A DNA stretch of 64,000 nucleotides from Microbacterium sp. MYb45 (GCF_002979655.1 NZ_PCPG01000001.1:868001-932000), one strand, 5' to 3'. Counted from the first letter of the stretch, positions 55,644-64,000 are shown. Numbers and translations are program-made. Notes: generated by a model from the sequence alone, not told the origin.

Positions 55644-55664
55644 ACCTTGTCAGCGTGTCAAGGT
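55644..55664. promoter_or_regulatory. MerR-type dyad in the HEAT/MerR operon promoter
   Basis: Arms ACCTTG and CAAGGT flank TCAGCGTGT, with a partial inner match (CA...TG). On the minus strand TTGACA sits at the dyad edge and TGGGAT follows after about 18 bp. This is the lengthened spacer with a centred dyad expected of MerR-controlled promoters, and it suggests autoregulation. Confidence 0.7.
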
Positions 55665-55727
55665 CAAGACGGGAACAAAACGCAGTTCCGAGGTGCCTCG
55701 AAAGTGACCAGCGGATCAGGCCGATTC

Positions 55728-56094
55728 ATGCGAATGGGCCGACCTGTACGCCGGGTTCTGTTCCGGGGTTCTTCGCCCCTTCGACGGCCATCTCTCTCGG
55801 CGACACGTTGCCGTGGCACTCTAGCGGTCTACCCGAGGACTCGGCGAGCCGCGTCATCATCCTCTGTCTGACCTTGCTCCGGACGAGGTTTACCTGGCGG
55901 GCCATGTCACCATGGCCCCCGGTGGTCTCTTACACCACCCTTTCACCCTTACCCCTTGCGGGGCGGTCTACTCTCTGTGGCACTTTCTCGCGGATTGCTC
56001 CGGGTGGGCGTTACCCACCGTCCTGCCCTGAGGAGCCCGGACGTTCCTCGGTGCGGTCACCCGCCACGCGGCCGTCCAGTCGACCCATTCGCAC
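55728..56094 (-). ncRNA. rnpB: RNase P RNA (type A)
   Basis: About 367 nt; ends approximate. On the minus strand the conserved 5' region GAGGAACGTCCGGGCTCC is followed by GGGTAACGCCC, AAAGTGCCACAGAGAGTAGACC and GGTAAGGGTGAAAGGGTGG. The 3' end has ACAGAACCCGGCGTACAGG. Helix P1 closes the molecule: GCGAATGGG at the 5' end pairs with CCCATTCGC at the 3' end. A TAGACT -10 box at 56099-56104 places the 5' end near 56093. It is the catalytic RNA of tRNA 5' processing. Confidence 0.95.
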
Positions 56095-56122
56095 TCCCAG
56101 TCTACTTCTCGGGAGGCCATTC

Positions 56123-57823
56123 CTACTTCTCGACGGACTCTGCGATCCGGAGGTCCAGGGGCACGTCGATCGGGAAGGAGCCGAAGAGGCGGGTCGTCGC
56201 GACCGCGGCCGCTTCACGCACGGCCTCGGCCGCCGCTTCTGCGTGCTCCTGCGGAACGTGCAGGATGACCTCGTCGTGCAGGAAGAAGGCCAGGTGAGGT
56301 GCCTGCGCGAAGGGACCGGATGCCGCGGCCGTGGTGAAGCCCTCGGGGATCTGCTGCAGGCGGTGACGGATCTCGGCGAGCCAGATCAGCGACCACTCGG
56401 CGGCAGTCCCCTGCACGACGAAGTTCCGGGTGAATCGCCCCCAGTCACGCGCCCGGCGCCGAGCGAGCGCCACGACCGCCGGATCGGCATCAGCGCCGGT
56501 GGCATCGGCCTGCAGACGCATCCACTCCACCGAGGGTCGGGGCGATGATCGGCCGAGCCAGGTGGACACGATGCCGCCGTCCTCGCCCGTGCGCGCCGCC
56601 GCGTCGACGAGCGCCATGGCGCGCGGGTACACCTTCTTCAGCCGTGGAACGAGCCGCCCACTGTCACCGGTCGTGGCGCCGTACATCGCACCGAGCACCG
56701 CGTACTTCGCCTCCTCCCGGGTGGCCACCGCTCCGGATGCGACGACGCCGGCGTACAGATCGCTCCCCCGCGCCGCCCGCGCCATCGCCTCGTCGGAGGC
56801 CATCGCAGCGAGCATCCGCGGCTCCAGCTGCGCGACGTCCGCCACGACGAGAGTCCATCCAGGGTCGGCACGCACCGCAGGGCGCAGACTGCGCGGAAGC
56901 TGAAGCGCGCCTCCGCCGGCAGAGGCCCAGCGCCCGGTGACCACGCCACCGGGGATGTACACGGGACGGAACCGCCCGTCGTGCACCCACTCGGCGAGCC
57001 ACGCCCAGCCGTTGGCACTGAGCAGCCGGGAGAGCTTCTTGTACGCGAGCAGCGGTTCGACGACCGGGTGGTCGTGCTCGGCGAGCTCCCACCGGCTCGT
57101 GGACTCCACCTGCACCCCGACACGATGCAGCGCCCTGAGCAGCTTCTGCTGACTGTCGAGGTGCAGTGAGGGGTCGCCGAGGAGTTCCCGCACTCGATCG
57201 CCGAGCTCGACCATACGACTCGGCGTTCCACCGGCGACCGGACGCGTGCCCAGCGTGTCGGTCAGGATCGCATCGTGCACGCCCTCGTCCCAGGGCAACC
57301 CCGCGGCCCGCATCTCCTCGGCGATGAGTCCGCCCGCCGACTCCGCCGCGCACAGCAGCGTGAGGCGACCATCCGGCGCCGCAGCGATCGTCTCCCGCTG
57401 CGACCGGTACTGACCGAGGGCCGTGACGATCGGGTCCTCTCCGCTCGTGTCGTCGAACACGTCGAACAGCGACGGCGCCGCAACGGTCGGCTCCCGCCGC
57501 TCCCACTCGTGCGACGCGGGAAGCGGGGTCGGCACCGCAGAGGTGTCGCGCAGGATCGCATGGCACAGCACCAGATCATGGCTGCGAGAGATCCGCACTC
57601 CGTCGCTGAGGAGGAGGGCGTAGGTCTCCGCGGCGGTGCGCATGATCCAGCGCGGAGCGTCGGAGGTCTCCGCGGCGTGGACCCATGCGGAAAGCTCGTC
57701 GGTGCGCAGAGACGTGCGGTTCTGCTCTTCGTCGTCGGCGTCGAGCTCGATCGCGACGTACTCCTGTGCGCCGACGGAGATGAGCGCGATGCGGCGTTCG
57801 ATCCCCGACGCCGGCGCTGTCAT
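56123..57823 (-). CDS. PolI-like DNA polymerase (bifunctional 3'-5' exonuclease/polymerase family)
   Basis: 566 residues, the actinobacterial short PolA paralogue. The C-terminal polymerase domain has motif A (VVADVAQLEPRMLAAMASD), motif B region (EAKYAVLGAMYGATTGDSGR) and motif C HDE at 516-518 (FFLHDEVILHVP). The N-terminal exonuclease-like domain lacks a visible DxE/DEDD metal motif, so proofreading may be absent. The biological role is unknown; it is distinct from the main PolA, which is not in this window. It is 22 bp after the zinc-ribbon gene. Confidence 0.88.
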   Translation of the reverse strand: MTAPASGIERRIALISVGAQEYVAIELDADDEEQNRTSLRTDELSAWVHAAETSDAPRWIMRTAAETYALLLSDGVRISRSHDLVLCHAILRDTSAVPTPLPASHEWERREPTVAAPSLFDVFDDTSGEDPIVTALGQYRSQRETIAAAPDGRLTLLCAAESAGGLIAEEMRAAGLPWDEGVHDAILTDTLGTRPVAGGTPSRMVELGDRVRELLGDPSLHLDSQQKLLRALHRVGVQVESTSRWELAEHDHPVVEPLLAYKKLSRLLSANGWAWLAEWVHDGRFRPVYIPGGVVTGRWASAGGGALQLPRSLRPAVRADPGWTLVVADVAQLEPRMLAAMASDEAMARAARGSDLYAGVVASGAVATREEAKYAVLGAMYGATTGDSGRLVPRLKKVYPRAMALVDAAARTGEDGGIVSTWLGRSSPRPSVEWMRLQADATGADADPAVVALARRRARDWGRFTRNFVVQGTAAEWSLIWLAEIRHRLQQIPEGFTTAAASGPFAQAPHLAFFLHDEVILHVPQEHAEAAAEAVREAAAVATTRLFGSFPIDVPLDLRIAESVEK

Positions 57824-57845
57824 CGGCGGCGGGCGCGGGCACCGC

Positions 57846-58580
57846 TCATGCGAGCCCGGATTCCTCGGTGCGCACGAGGATGCAGCCGCACTCGGGGCAG
57901 GAGACCACGAGGTCGTCCGCCGCGCGGCGGATGTCGTTCAGATCGGTGCTGGGAAGCAGGATGCGGCAACCTTCGCAGGTGCCGCGGGTGAGAAGAGCCG
58001 CGCCGGCACTGTTCGTCGCGCGACGGGAGTACTCGGCCAGGAGTTCCGGCGAGACGCCTTCGGCCACGGCCGCTCGATCGCGGGCGAGCTGCGCACCCAG
58101 ATCCGTCGCCGCGGCGACATCTGCCTTGGCCTGGGCGGTGAGCGCCGACCCCTCGGCGGTGGTCGTCTCCAGGAGCGCCTGCTGTGCGGCGACTGCGGCC
58201 TCCGCCTCTTCGAGCCGCCCCATGACGTCGAGTTCCGCGTCTTCGAGGTCGCTCTGCCGCCGGGCGAGGCTCGCCAGCTCGTGCTCGAGCGCCTGCGCGT
58301 CCTTCGAGCTGGTCGACGCGGCGAGTCGCTCGGCGTCACGGTTCCGGCGCGCCTCGACGACCGCGACATCGGACTCAAGGCGCTTCAGCTCGGTGCGCAC
58401 ATCGTCGCGAGTGCCGGTGAGGGTCGTCAGCTCGCGGAGCTGCTCCTGGCGGATGGCGACGAGCTCGGTGATCCGCCCCGCCTGGCTCGGCTTGGTACGG
58501 GCACGCTCGGCCTGCGCGATGCGCCGGTCGAGGTCGGCGATGTCGAGCAGGGTGCGCTGGTTCTCGGGGCTGGCGTTCAC
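57846..58580 (-). CDS. Coiled-coil zinc-ribbon protein (DUF164/CT398-like)
   Basis: 244 residues. A long coiled coil (about 15-170) is followed by a C-terminal C4 zinc ribbon (Cys202, Cys205, Cys229, Cys232 in GTCEGC and SCPECGC). This family is widespread in bacteria, often next to nucleotide or RNA metabolism genes, with no settled function. GTG 58580 follows TAGATT at 7 nt, so translation is probably leaderless. It is first in an operon with the polymerase gene. Confidence 0.88.
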   Translation of the reverse strand: MNASPENQRTLLDIADLDRRIAQAERARTKPSQAGRITELVAIRQEQLRELTTLTGTRDDVRTELKRLESDVAVVEARRNRDAERLAASTSSKDAQALEHELASLARRQSDLEDAELDVMGRLEEAEAAVAAQQALLETTTAEGSALTAQAKADVAAATDLGAQLARDRAAVAEGVSPELLAEYSRRATNSAGAALLTRGTCEGCRILLPSTDLNDIRRAADDLVVSCPECGCILVRTEESGLA

Positions 58581-58587
58581 ACTCTCA

Positions 58588-58593
58588 AATCTA
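58588..58593 (-). promoter_or_regulatory. -10 box of zinc-ribbon gene (leaderless)
   Basis: TAGATT on the minus strand, 7 nt before GTG 58580. Confidence 0.55.
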
Positions 58594-58616
58594 GTCGCTG
58601 CGCCGACATCCGCCCA

Positions 58617-59039
58617 TCAGCTCACGTCGCCGTCGACGTAGTACCACTGCCGGTCCTCGCGGACGAAGCGGCTGCGCTCGTGCAGGGAGCCCCGCTCGGC
58701 GCCCTGCCGCCAGATCGCCTCGAACTCCACGACGCCCTGGTCATCGAACGGACCGCCGGCCACGCGATCGAGCACGAGCAGCCGCAGCCACTCGAGATCC
58801 GGCTCGAAGTCGATCGTCCGCGGCCTCGATGTCGGATGCCAGGTGCGCAGCAGGTGACCCGCATCGTGGCGCCCGAACGCCGTGTACCGCGACCGCATCA
58901 GGCGCTCCGCCGTCGGAGCGGGGGCGCCGCGCAGCAGTGGACCGCAGCAGCCGCCGAACACCTCGCCGGACGAGCACGGGCATCGCATCGCGTCGTCGAT
59001 CACCACGTCATCCGACGCCATGTCCGTCTCTGCTGTCAT
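58617..59039 (-). CDS. YchJ-like SEC-C motif protein (UPF0225)
   Basis: 140 residues from ATG 59039. The N-terminal SEC-C-type zinc motif is CPCSSGEVFGGCCG (Cys20, Cys22, Cys31, Cys32). The YchJ domain follows (APTAERLMRSRYTAFGRHDA, GVVEFEAIWRQGAERGSLHE, FVREDRQWYYVDG). Function unknown. TACGCT lies 6 nt before the ATG. The TACGCT box and the divergent aldo/keto reductase promoter share the palindrome AGCGTACGCT at 59046-59055. Confidence 0.88.
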   Translation of the reverse strand: MTAETDMASDDVVIDDAMRCPCSSGEVFGGCCGPLLRGAPAPTAERLMRSRYTAFGRHDAGHLLRTWHPTSRPRTIDFEPDLEWLRLLVLDRVAGGPFDDQGVVEFEAIWRQGAERGSLHERSRFVREDRQWYYVDGDVS

Positions 59040-59082
59040 TCCCTCAGCGTACGCTCGGAGGAAACGCAACGGAGGAGTCACG

Positions 59083-59922
59083 ATGACCACTGTCCCCACC
59101 TTCACCGCCCACAACGGCTTCGCACTCCCGGCGATCGGGCTCGGCACGTATGCGCTCAACGGCGATGCCGGAGCGGATGCCGTCACAGGGGGCATCGAAG
59201 CGGGGTACCGGTTGATCGACACGGCCTTCAACTACGAGAACGAGGGTTCGGTCGGCCGAGGAGTTGCCGCATCCGACGTCGACCGCTCGGAGATCATCGT
59301 CACCACGAAGCTCCCTGGACGCCACCACGCGTCTCCGAAGGCGCGCACCAGCATCGAGGAGAGCCGTTCGCGTCTCGGGCTCGAGGCGACGGACCTGCAC
59401 CTGATCCACTGGCCGAACCCGAGCCAGGACGAGTACGTCCAGGCCTGGGCTGCGCTCGTCGACGCGCAGGCGCGCGGAGTGGTCCGGCAGATCGGCGTCT
59501 CGAACTTCCTGCCGGAACACCTGGAACGCATCGAGCGCGAGACCGGTGTGCGCCCCGTCGTCAACCAGATCGAGGTGCACCCGTACTTCCCGCAGGAGGA
59601 GCAGCTCGCCTACCACCGCGAGCACGGCATCCTCACCGAGGCATGGAGCCCTCTGGGACGCGCCAAGGAGCTGCTCGACGAGGCAGTGATCCATGAGGTC
59701 GCCGTCGCGCACGGCGTGACACCGGCGCAGACGGTCCTCGCATGGCACGTCGCCCGTGGCACGGTGTCGATCCCCAAGGCGTCGTCCCGGGAGCATCAGG
59801 TCGCGAACCTCACGGCGGCCGAGATCGTGCTCGGCGATGCCGAGGTGGCAGCGATCACCGCACTCGGGCGCCCCGACGGACGGCTGTTCGACGCCGATCC
59901 GAGGACCCACGAGGAGTCCTGA
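59083..59922 (+). CDS. Aldo/keto reductase
   Basis: 279 residues, cytosolic NADPH-dependent reductase. The catalytic tetrad is visible: Asp46, Tyr51, Lys76 and His109 (LIDTAFNYENE, TTKLPG, LIHWPNP). GVSNFLPEHLERI and VNQIEVHPYFPQEEQLAYH are family signatures, and SIPKASSREHQVANL binds the NADPH phosphate. It resembles 2,5-diketo-D-gluconate reductases, but the substrate is unknown. GGAGGAG ribosome-binding site. It ends 11 bp from the convergent XRE gene. Confidence 0.92.
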   Translation: MTTVPTFTAHNGFALPAIGLGTYALNGDAGADAVTGGIEAGYRLIDTAFNYENEGSVGRGVAASDVDRSEIIVTTKLPGRHHASPKARTSIEESRSRLGLEATDLHLIHWPNPSQDEYVQAWAALVDAQARGVVRQIGVSNFLPEHLERIERETGVRPVVNQIEVHPYFPQEEQLAYHREHGILTEAWSPLGRAKELLDEAVIHEVAVAHGVTPAQTVLAWHVARGTVSIPKASSREHQVANLTAAEIVLGDAEVAAITALGRPDGRLFDADPRTHEES

Positions 59923-59933
59923 CCCGCATCTGG

Positions 59934-60770
59934 TCAGACGTTCTGCGTCCCCAGCACCCGCAGGAACTCGAGCTTGCTCGCTGCCTCGCTGCCCGGCGCC
60001 GCCGTGAGCACGATCAGCGCCTGGGACTCGTCCTCGGTGAACAGCGCCTGACAGTCGACCTCGATCTCGCCGAGGTCGGGGTGCACCATCACCTTGTGCT
60101 GCTCGAACCGGCGGCTCACCTCGTGCGCGTCCCACAGCTCGACGAACTCCGGACTCCGCGCAGTGAGCGCCGAGACGATCTCGCCTGCCCGTGAACGCGC
60201 CCCCATCACACCGTGGGCCGCACGCAGCGACCCGACGAGCGCACGAGCCTGTCTCGCGTGGTCGGCCTCGCGATACCGACGCCGCTCGTCGTCGGGATAG
60301 GCGAACCACCGGTAGATGCCACTGCGGTCGAGACCGGTGAGCGTGCTCGCGTCGCCCACGAGCGCGCGGGAGGCGTCGTTCTGCACGAGCACCTCGTCGA
60401 GAAGCGAGACGACGAAAGCCGGGGTGTCGTGCAGCCGGTCGAGCACGCGGAGGATGCCGGGGCGCACGTAGTCGGTGACATGTGCTCGGTCGGGTGCGCT
60501 GTGTCCGCAGAGTCGGAACAGGTAGTCGCGCTCGTCCTCGGTGAGCCGGAGTGCGCGCGCGAGCGCCGCGAGGATCTGCACGCTGGGTTGCGGACCCCGC
60601 CGCTGTTCGAGGCGGGTGTAGTAGTCGGTCGACATGGTCGCCAGCTGCGCGACCTCCTCGCGGCGCAGGCCCGCCGTGCGACGCCGCGGCCCCGTCGACA
60701 GCCCGACGTCGGCGGGCGTCAGAGCATCACGGCGGCGGAGGAGGAATTCGGCCAGTGCATCACGGTCCAC
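59934..60770 (-). CDS. XRE family regulator with MmyB-like ligand domain
   Basis: 278 residues from GTG 60770. The helix-turn-helix occupies about residues 34-62 (TAGLRREEVAQLATMSTDYY, TRLEQRRG). The rest is a PAS-like MmyB/MLTR ligand-binding domain (PAFVVSLLDEVLVQNDASRA, IYRWFAYPDDERRRYREADH). Such regulators commonly control a divergent oxidoreductase, here the SDR gene at 60871. GATACT sits 6 nt upstream of the start. A 25-bp inverted repeat in the shared promoter is a likely operator. Confidence 0.9.
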   Translation of the reverse strand: MDRDALAEFLLRRRDALTPADVGLSTGPRRRTAGLRREEVAQLATMSTDYYTRLEQRRGPQPSVQILAALARALRLTEDERDYLFRLCGHSAPDRAHVTDYVRPGILRVLDRLHDTPAFVVSLLDEVLVQNDASRALVGDASTLTGLDRSGIYRWFAYPDDERRRYREADHARQARALVGSLRAAHGVMGARSRAGEIVSALTARSPEFVELWDAHEVSRRFEQHKVMVHPDLGEIEVDCQALFTEDESQALIVLTAAPGSEAASKLEFLRVLGTQNV

Positions 60771-60800
60771 CCCCGAAGTATCTCCCGGCGGCGTGATCCG

Positions 60801-60825
60801 ATCCAGGGAGCGCCCGTCCCTGGAT
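60801..60825. promoter_or_regulatory. Inverted repeat in XRE/SDR divergent promoter
   Basis: ATCCAGGGA-gcgcccg-TCCCTGGAT, centred 43 bp from the XRE start and 58 bp from the SDR start. A further TGGATCCA palindrome (60865-60872) overlaps the SDR start. Likely operator of the XRE regulator. Confidence 0.6.
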
Positions 60826-60870
60826 GACCGCTCACTGGAGGGCGCTCGACGTCGCTCGGATGCTGGATCC

Positions 60871-61635
60871 ATGGACATCAGCGGAAACACCATCTTCATT
60901 CCCGGCGCGACCAGCGGCATCGGCCTCGCTCTCGCTCTGAGCCTGCACGAACGCGGCAACACCGTCATCGTGGGCGGACGCCGACAGGACCGGCTCATCT
61001 CGATCGCCGCGGAGCATCCCGGCATCCACACGGTCCGGATCGACACGACGGATGCGCGCAACATCGATGAGGCTTCCCAGGCCGTGCTCGCAGAGCATCC
61101 TGCACTCAACGTGCTCGTCACGATGGCCGGCGTCATGCGCGCCGAGGACTGGACCACGCCTTCCGGATTCCTGGAGACCGCGGAAGAGACGGTCGCCACG
61201 AACATCCTCGGTCCGATCCGCCTCATCGCCGCGTTCATCGACCACCTGCGTGCGCAGCAGGACGCCACGATCATGACCGTGTCGTCGGGGCTCGCTTTCG
61301 CCCCGCTTCGTGTGACGCCCACATACAACGCCAGCAAGGCCGCGATCCACATGCTCAGCGAATCGCTGCGCCTGCAGCTGGCGGGGACGAGCGTCTCTGT
61401 GCTCGAGCTCGAGCCGCCGGCGGTCCGTACGCCGCTCATGCCGGGTCACGAGGACAACGAGGCAGCGATGCCGCTCAACGAGTTCATCGACGAGGTGACG
61501 GCACTGATCGAGTCACAGCCGCACGCCACCGAGATCCAGGTCGAGCGGGTGAAGTTCCTCCGCTACGGCGAGGCTCGGGGCGACTACGACCAGGTCGTCG
61601 CGACGCTGAACCGGACCGACCCGCACGGACGCTGA
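60871..61635 (+). CDS. Short-chain dehydrogenase/reductase
   Basis: 254 residues, NAD(P)-dependent. The cofactor loop is PGATSGIGLALAL (11-23). The catalytic triad is Ser139, Tyr152 and Lys156 (TVSSGLAFAP, TYNASKAAIHM). NAG is replaced by MAGVMR. It resembles DltE-type oxidoreductases. Divergent from the XRE regulator that probably controls it. Substrate unknown. Confidence 0.92.
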   Translation: MDISGNTIFIPGATSGIGLALALSLHERGNTVIVGGRRQDRLISIAAEHPGIHTVRIDTTDARNIDEASQAVLAEHPALNVLVTMAGVMRAEDWTTPSGFLETAEETVATNILGPIRLIAAFIDHLRAQQDATIMTVSSGLAFAPLRVTPTYNASKAAIHMLSESLRLQLAGTSVSVLELEPPAVRTPLMPGHEDNEAAMPLNEFIDEVTALIESQPHATEIQVERVKFLRYGEARGDYDQVVATLNRTDPHGR

Positions 61636-61640
61636 GAGCG

Positions 61641-61670
61641 AGGGGCCGCCGGTTCGCGCCGGCGTCCCCT
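61641..61670. terminator. Bidirectional hairpin between SDR and ldh
   Basis: AGGGG...CCCCT and CGCCGG...CCGGCG stems around TTCGCG, with one C-T mismatch. It ends at the ldh stop. Confidence 0.55.
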
Positions 61671-62623
61671 CAGCGGCGCAGATCGGCCGCGGCCGCCTGC
61701 AGCGCATCCGCGGACTGACGGAGCAGCCCGAGCTCGTGGTCCGAGAACGAGGTGTTACGGATGGGCACGGCACCCTTCGCACTCACGATCGACGGCACGG
61801 ACAGCGCGACCCCGTCGAGACCGTGGAAGTCGCGCAGCACGGTGCTCACGGGCATCACGGCGTGCTCGTCGCGCAGGATCGCCTCGACGATGCGCGCGCT
61901 GGACAGACCGATCGCGTAGTTGGTCGCGCCCTTGCCCAGGATGACCTTGTACGCGGCGTCGCGCACGTCGACCGCGATGTCCTGCAACTCGTCGAGGGTG
62001 AATCGCGGGTGCCCCGGCGTCTCCCACTCCAGGATCGGGACCGTGCCGATCGTCGCCCGCGACCACAGCGGGAACTCCGTGTCTCCGTGCTCGCCGACGA
62101 TGTACGCGTGCACACTGGCGGTCGAGACGCCGGCGCGCTCCCCCAGCTTCCAGCGCAGCCGGGAGGTGTCGAGCACGGTTCCGGAGGCGAAGATCCGCTC
62201 CGGCGGAAGCCCCGTCTCCTCCTGCGCGATCACCGTGAGCACATCGCACGGATTGGTGACGATCACGTAGACCGCGTTCGGGGCGACCTCGAGCAGATCC
62301 GGCATCATGCGACGGATGATGCCGGCGTTGACCTCGGCGAGCTCGATGCGGGTCTGTCCCGGCTTCTGCTTCGCTCCGGCGGTGATGACCACGACATGCG
62401 ACCCCGCGGCCACCGAGATGTCGCTGCCGCCGACTATGTCGCTCGAACCGGTGAACTGCGTTCCGTGGGCGAGGTCGAGCACCTCAGCCTCCACCTTCTC
62501 GGTCGCGATGTCGTAGAGCGCGACGTGTCGGGCCGACCCGCGGATCAGCGCCGCGTAGGCGACACTCGATCCCACGCTTCCCGCACCGACGACCGTGAGC
62601 TTCGAGTTCTCGATGATCTCCAT
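61670..62623 (-). CDS. ldh: L-lactate dehydrogenase
   Basis: 317 residues from ATG 62623. It interconverts pyruvate and L-lactate with NADH. The NAD motif [16 protein letters not shown] is at 11-26. Gln86 (KQKPG) marks lactate rather than malate specificity. Arg92, Asp152, Arg155 and the catalytic His179 (GEHGD) are all present. The longer in-frame reading upstream of 62623 is unsupported. It is convergent with the SDR gene and downstream of the TIGR01777 gene on the same strand. Confidence 0.95.
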   Translation of the reverse strand: MEIIENSKLTVVGAGSVGSSVAYAALIRGSARHVALYDIATEKVEAEVLDLAHGTQFTGSSDIVGGSDISVAAGSHVVVITAGAKQKPGQTRIELAEVNAGIIRRMMPDLLEVAPNAVYVIVTNPCDVLTVIAQEETGLPPERIFASGTVLDTSRLRWKLGERAGVSTASVHAYIVGEHGDTEFPLWSRATIGTVPILEWETPGHPRFTLDELQDIAVDVRDAAYKVILGKGATNYAIGLSSARIVEAILRDEHAVMPVSTVLRDFHGLDGVALSVPSIVSAKGAVPIRNTSFSDHELGLLRQSADALQAAAADLRR

Positions 62624-62678
62624 GCGCTCAGTCTTACAGTGCCGGGCGCCGATCCGGGAGGGGTGGCGCCGGGAGATC

Positions 62679-63566
62679 TCAGAGCGCTGCGGCGACGGCG
62701 GCGGCCGCGGTGGCGTGCGTGAACCGGAACCCCGTGCGCTCGAGCACCTGAGGGCGCACGTCCGCGTCCGGGAGCAGCAGAGACTCCGCCGCATCGCCGA
62801 GTGCGAACCGGAGTACCCAGGTCGGCACCGGCAGCCAGAACGGACGGTGCATCCGGGCCGCGAGGGCACGGCCGATGTCGTTCGCGGAGGCAGGAGTGGG
62901 CCCCGTCAGATTGACGGGACCGGCGATCTTCTGGTCCAGCACGTGCCGGATCGCCGCCACCTCGTCGTCGAGTGAGATCCACGGCCAGATCTGCGTGCCG
63001 CGTCCGAGCGGGCCGGAGACGCCGAACCTGGTCAGCTGGATGAGGGGCTTGAGCACTCCGCGCCGGTGGATGACGGGCGCCGTGCGCAGCAGCGCGACCC
63101 TGGTGTGGTCCTCGGCCTGGCGCGCCTCGGCCTCCCAGCGCACGGTGAGGTCGGCCAGGAACGTCTGACCAGCAGTGGAATCCTCCGTGAGCACCTCGCC
63201 GGGAACGGACCCGTAGTAGCCGACAGCGGACGCCGACACGAGGGCCGGGGCTTCGGAGCGCAGAGAACGCAGAGCGGTCGTGATCGTCCGCGTCGCCTGC
63301 AGACGAGAGTCGACCAGCTCACGACGGTACCCCTTCGTCCACGGCAGCCGCCCGACACTCGCACCGCCCAGTGCGACGATGGCTTCGGCCCCGGCGAGCA
63401 CGTCCGGATCGAGGGCACGCTCCCCCGGTGCCCATTGCGTCTCGGCGTCGGTCCGCGGAGCCCGGCGAACGAGTGCGGTCACCTCGATGCCGTCGGCGCG
63501 GAGCGATGATGCGAGGGCGGAACCGATCAGTCCCGATGCCCCGCTGATGACGATGCGTCGCGCCAT
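62679..63566 (-). CDS. TIGR01777 family epimerase-like protein
   Basis: 295 residues from ATG 63566, with a GGGGAG ribosome-binding site. The N-terminal Rossmann motif is [18 protein letters not shown]. The middle part has SASAVGYYG and the C-terminus [40 protein letters not shown], the family signature (DUF1731 region). These SDR-like proteins are linked to cell division or nucleotide-sugar chemistry, but the role is unproven. 55 bp upstream of ldh. Confidence 0.9.
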   Translation of the reverse strand: MARRIVISGASGLIGSALASSLRADGIEVTALVRRAPRTDAETQWAPGERALDPDVLAGAEAIVALGGASVGRLPWTKGYRRELVDSRLQATRTITTALRSLRSEAPALVSASAVGYYGSVPGEVLTEDSTAGQTFLADLTVRWEAEARQAEDHTRVALLRTAPVIHRRGVLKPLIQLTRFGVSGPLGRGTQIWPWISLDDEVAAIRHVLDQKIAGPVNLTGPTPASANDIGRALAARMHRPFWLPVPTWVLRFALGDAAESLLLPDADVRPQVLERTGFRFTHATAAAAVAAAL

Positions 63567-63708
63567 GTGTGAGAACTCCCCGTCCCTGATCATCGAGTCT
63601 TGCCGTGGGTCCGAGGGTACGCGCTCGAGGCTCGAGGAGCTGCGGGCCTTGCGCCGATGGCTCGCGAAGGGTAGGTCCGGTGATCGATTCCTTCCCCGTC
63701 TGTCGCAG

Positions 63709-64000
63709 TCAATCGGCGCGTCGGTAGTGCGTCCAGATAGCTCCGTTCCGGAGCGGCGTCGCCGAGATCAGCGCGAGCCGTCGCGTGCTCGGCAGTCCGC
63801 TCTCGTAGAGGGTCGGTCCGTGACCGACGATCCGGGGCTGGACGAGGAACCGGTACTCGTCGACGAGGTCGAGTCGGTCGAGTTCGGCGGCGAGCGAGAC
63901 GCTGCCGACAAGCACCCCCGCCGGCGTCTCGTCCTTGAGGTTCTGCACACCCTCGCGCAGATCTCCGGCGATGCGATGGCTGTTCGCCCAGGGGAAGTCC
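63709..64000 (-). CDS. RibD C-terminal/dihydrofolate-reductase-like protein (partial)
   Basis: The C-terminal 96 residues are present; the N-terminus lies beyond the right edge. PAGVLVGSVSLAAELDRLDL, VDEYRFLVQPRIVGHGPTLY and the C-terminal IWTHYRRAD fit the RibD_C/DHFR-like NADPH-dependent family. Full-length members are about 180-200 residues. The substrate is unknown; such stand-alone genes are common in actinobacteria. Confidence 0.8.
   Translation of the reverse strand, partial: DFPWANSHRIAGDLREGVQNLKDETPAGVLVGSVSLAAELDRLDLVDEYRFLVQPRIVGHGPTLYESGLPSTRRLALISATPLRNGAIWTHYRRAD

Overview
The window is a high-G+C chromosome segment from an actinobacterium, most likely a member of the Microbacteriaceae (Microbacterium-like). 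This is inferred from gene content and order: dut-DUF3710-DUF3159-acn, SepH, DUF4193, a topoisomerase IV pair, sigA, the glnA2-glnE pair, an actinobacterial type-A RNase P RNA, and many start codons preceded at 6-8 nt by a TAnnnT-like box (leaderless transcripts). I see no tRNA, rRNA operon, CRISPR array, insertion sequence or prophage. It reads as core chromosome with a few accessory operons.

Layout. 1-4.4 kb: a truncated alkyl-DHAP-synthase-like FAD oxidase, a TetR regulator, a short GlpD and an SPFH membrane protein. 4.4-13.4 kb: dxs, aconitase behind a striking 26-bp palindrome, the coupled dut-DUF3710-DUF3159 operon, small conserved actinobacterial proteins and SepH. 13.4-19.6 kb: a phosphodiesterase, convergent parC and parE, and a small Cys-containing protein. 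19.6-24.5 kb: two adjacent alanine-racemase-like genes, an ATP-grasp ligase, a CofE-like glutamate ligase and sigA. 24.6-32.7 kb: PAC2 protein, leucyl aminopeptidase, lipoamide dehydrogenase, E2 succinyltransferase, and membrane proteins. 32.8-36.6 kb: RimK fused to an RCK_C-like domain, a divergent RimB-like protease, an RDD protein, and glnA behind a GlnR box. 37-44 kb: an uncharacterised operon (SHOCT protein, DUF1254/1214 protein, tyrosine phosphatase, sulfatase, AraC regulator) facing a large LuxR regulator across a dyad. 44-53.9 kb: a Tat-secreted protein, an AraC regulator, an AI-2E-type transporter, a diacylglycerol kinase, glnE, glnA2, a SPOR-like protein and polyphosphate glucokinase. 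53.9-64 kb: a MerR/HEAT operon, rnpB, a PolI-like polymerase, a zinc-ribbon protein, a YchJ protein, an aldo/keto reductase, an XRE/SDR divergent pair, L-lactate dehydrogenase, a TIGR01777 protein and a truncated RibD/DHFR-like gene.

How the genes connect. GlnA (35.1 kb) keeps the adenylylation tyrosine, and GlnE (48.5 kb), its modifying enzyme, lies behind GlnA2; glnA carries a GlnR box, so nitrogen control is concentrated here. LpdA and SucB supply E3 and E2 of the 2-oxoglutarate dehydrogenase complex, next to aconitase in the same cycle.

The most interesting signal is at 19626-21367. One alanine-racemase-like protein keeps the full PLP barrel with its lysine but has lost the catalytic-tyrosine loop. 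Its translationally coupled partner keeps the tyrosine and Met-Asp motif but has Arg in place of the lysine and lacks most of the barrel. In alanine racemase the active site is shared across the dimer interface, so the pair looks like an obligate heterodimeric racemase. A peptide-forming ATP-grasp and a CofE-like ligase lie beside it.
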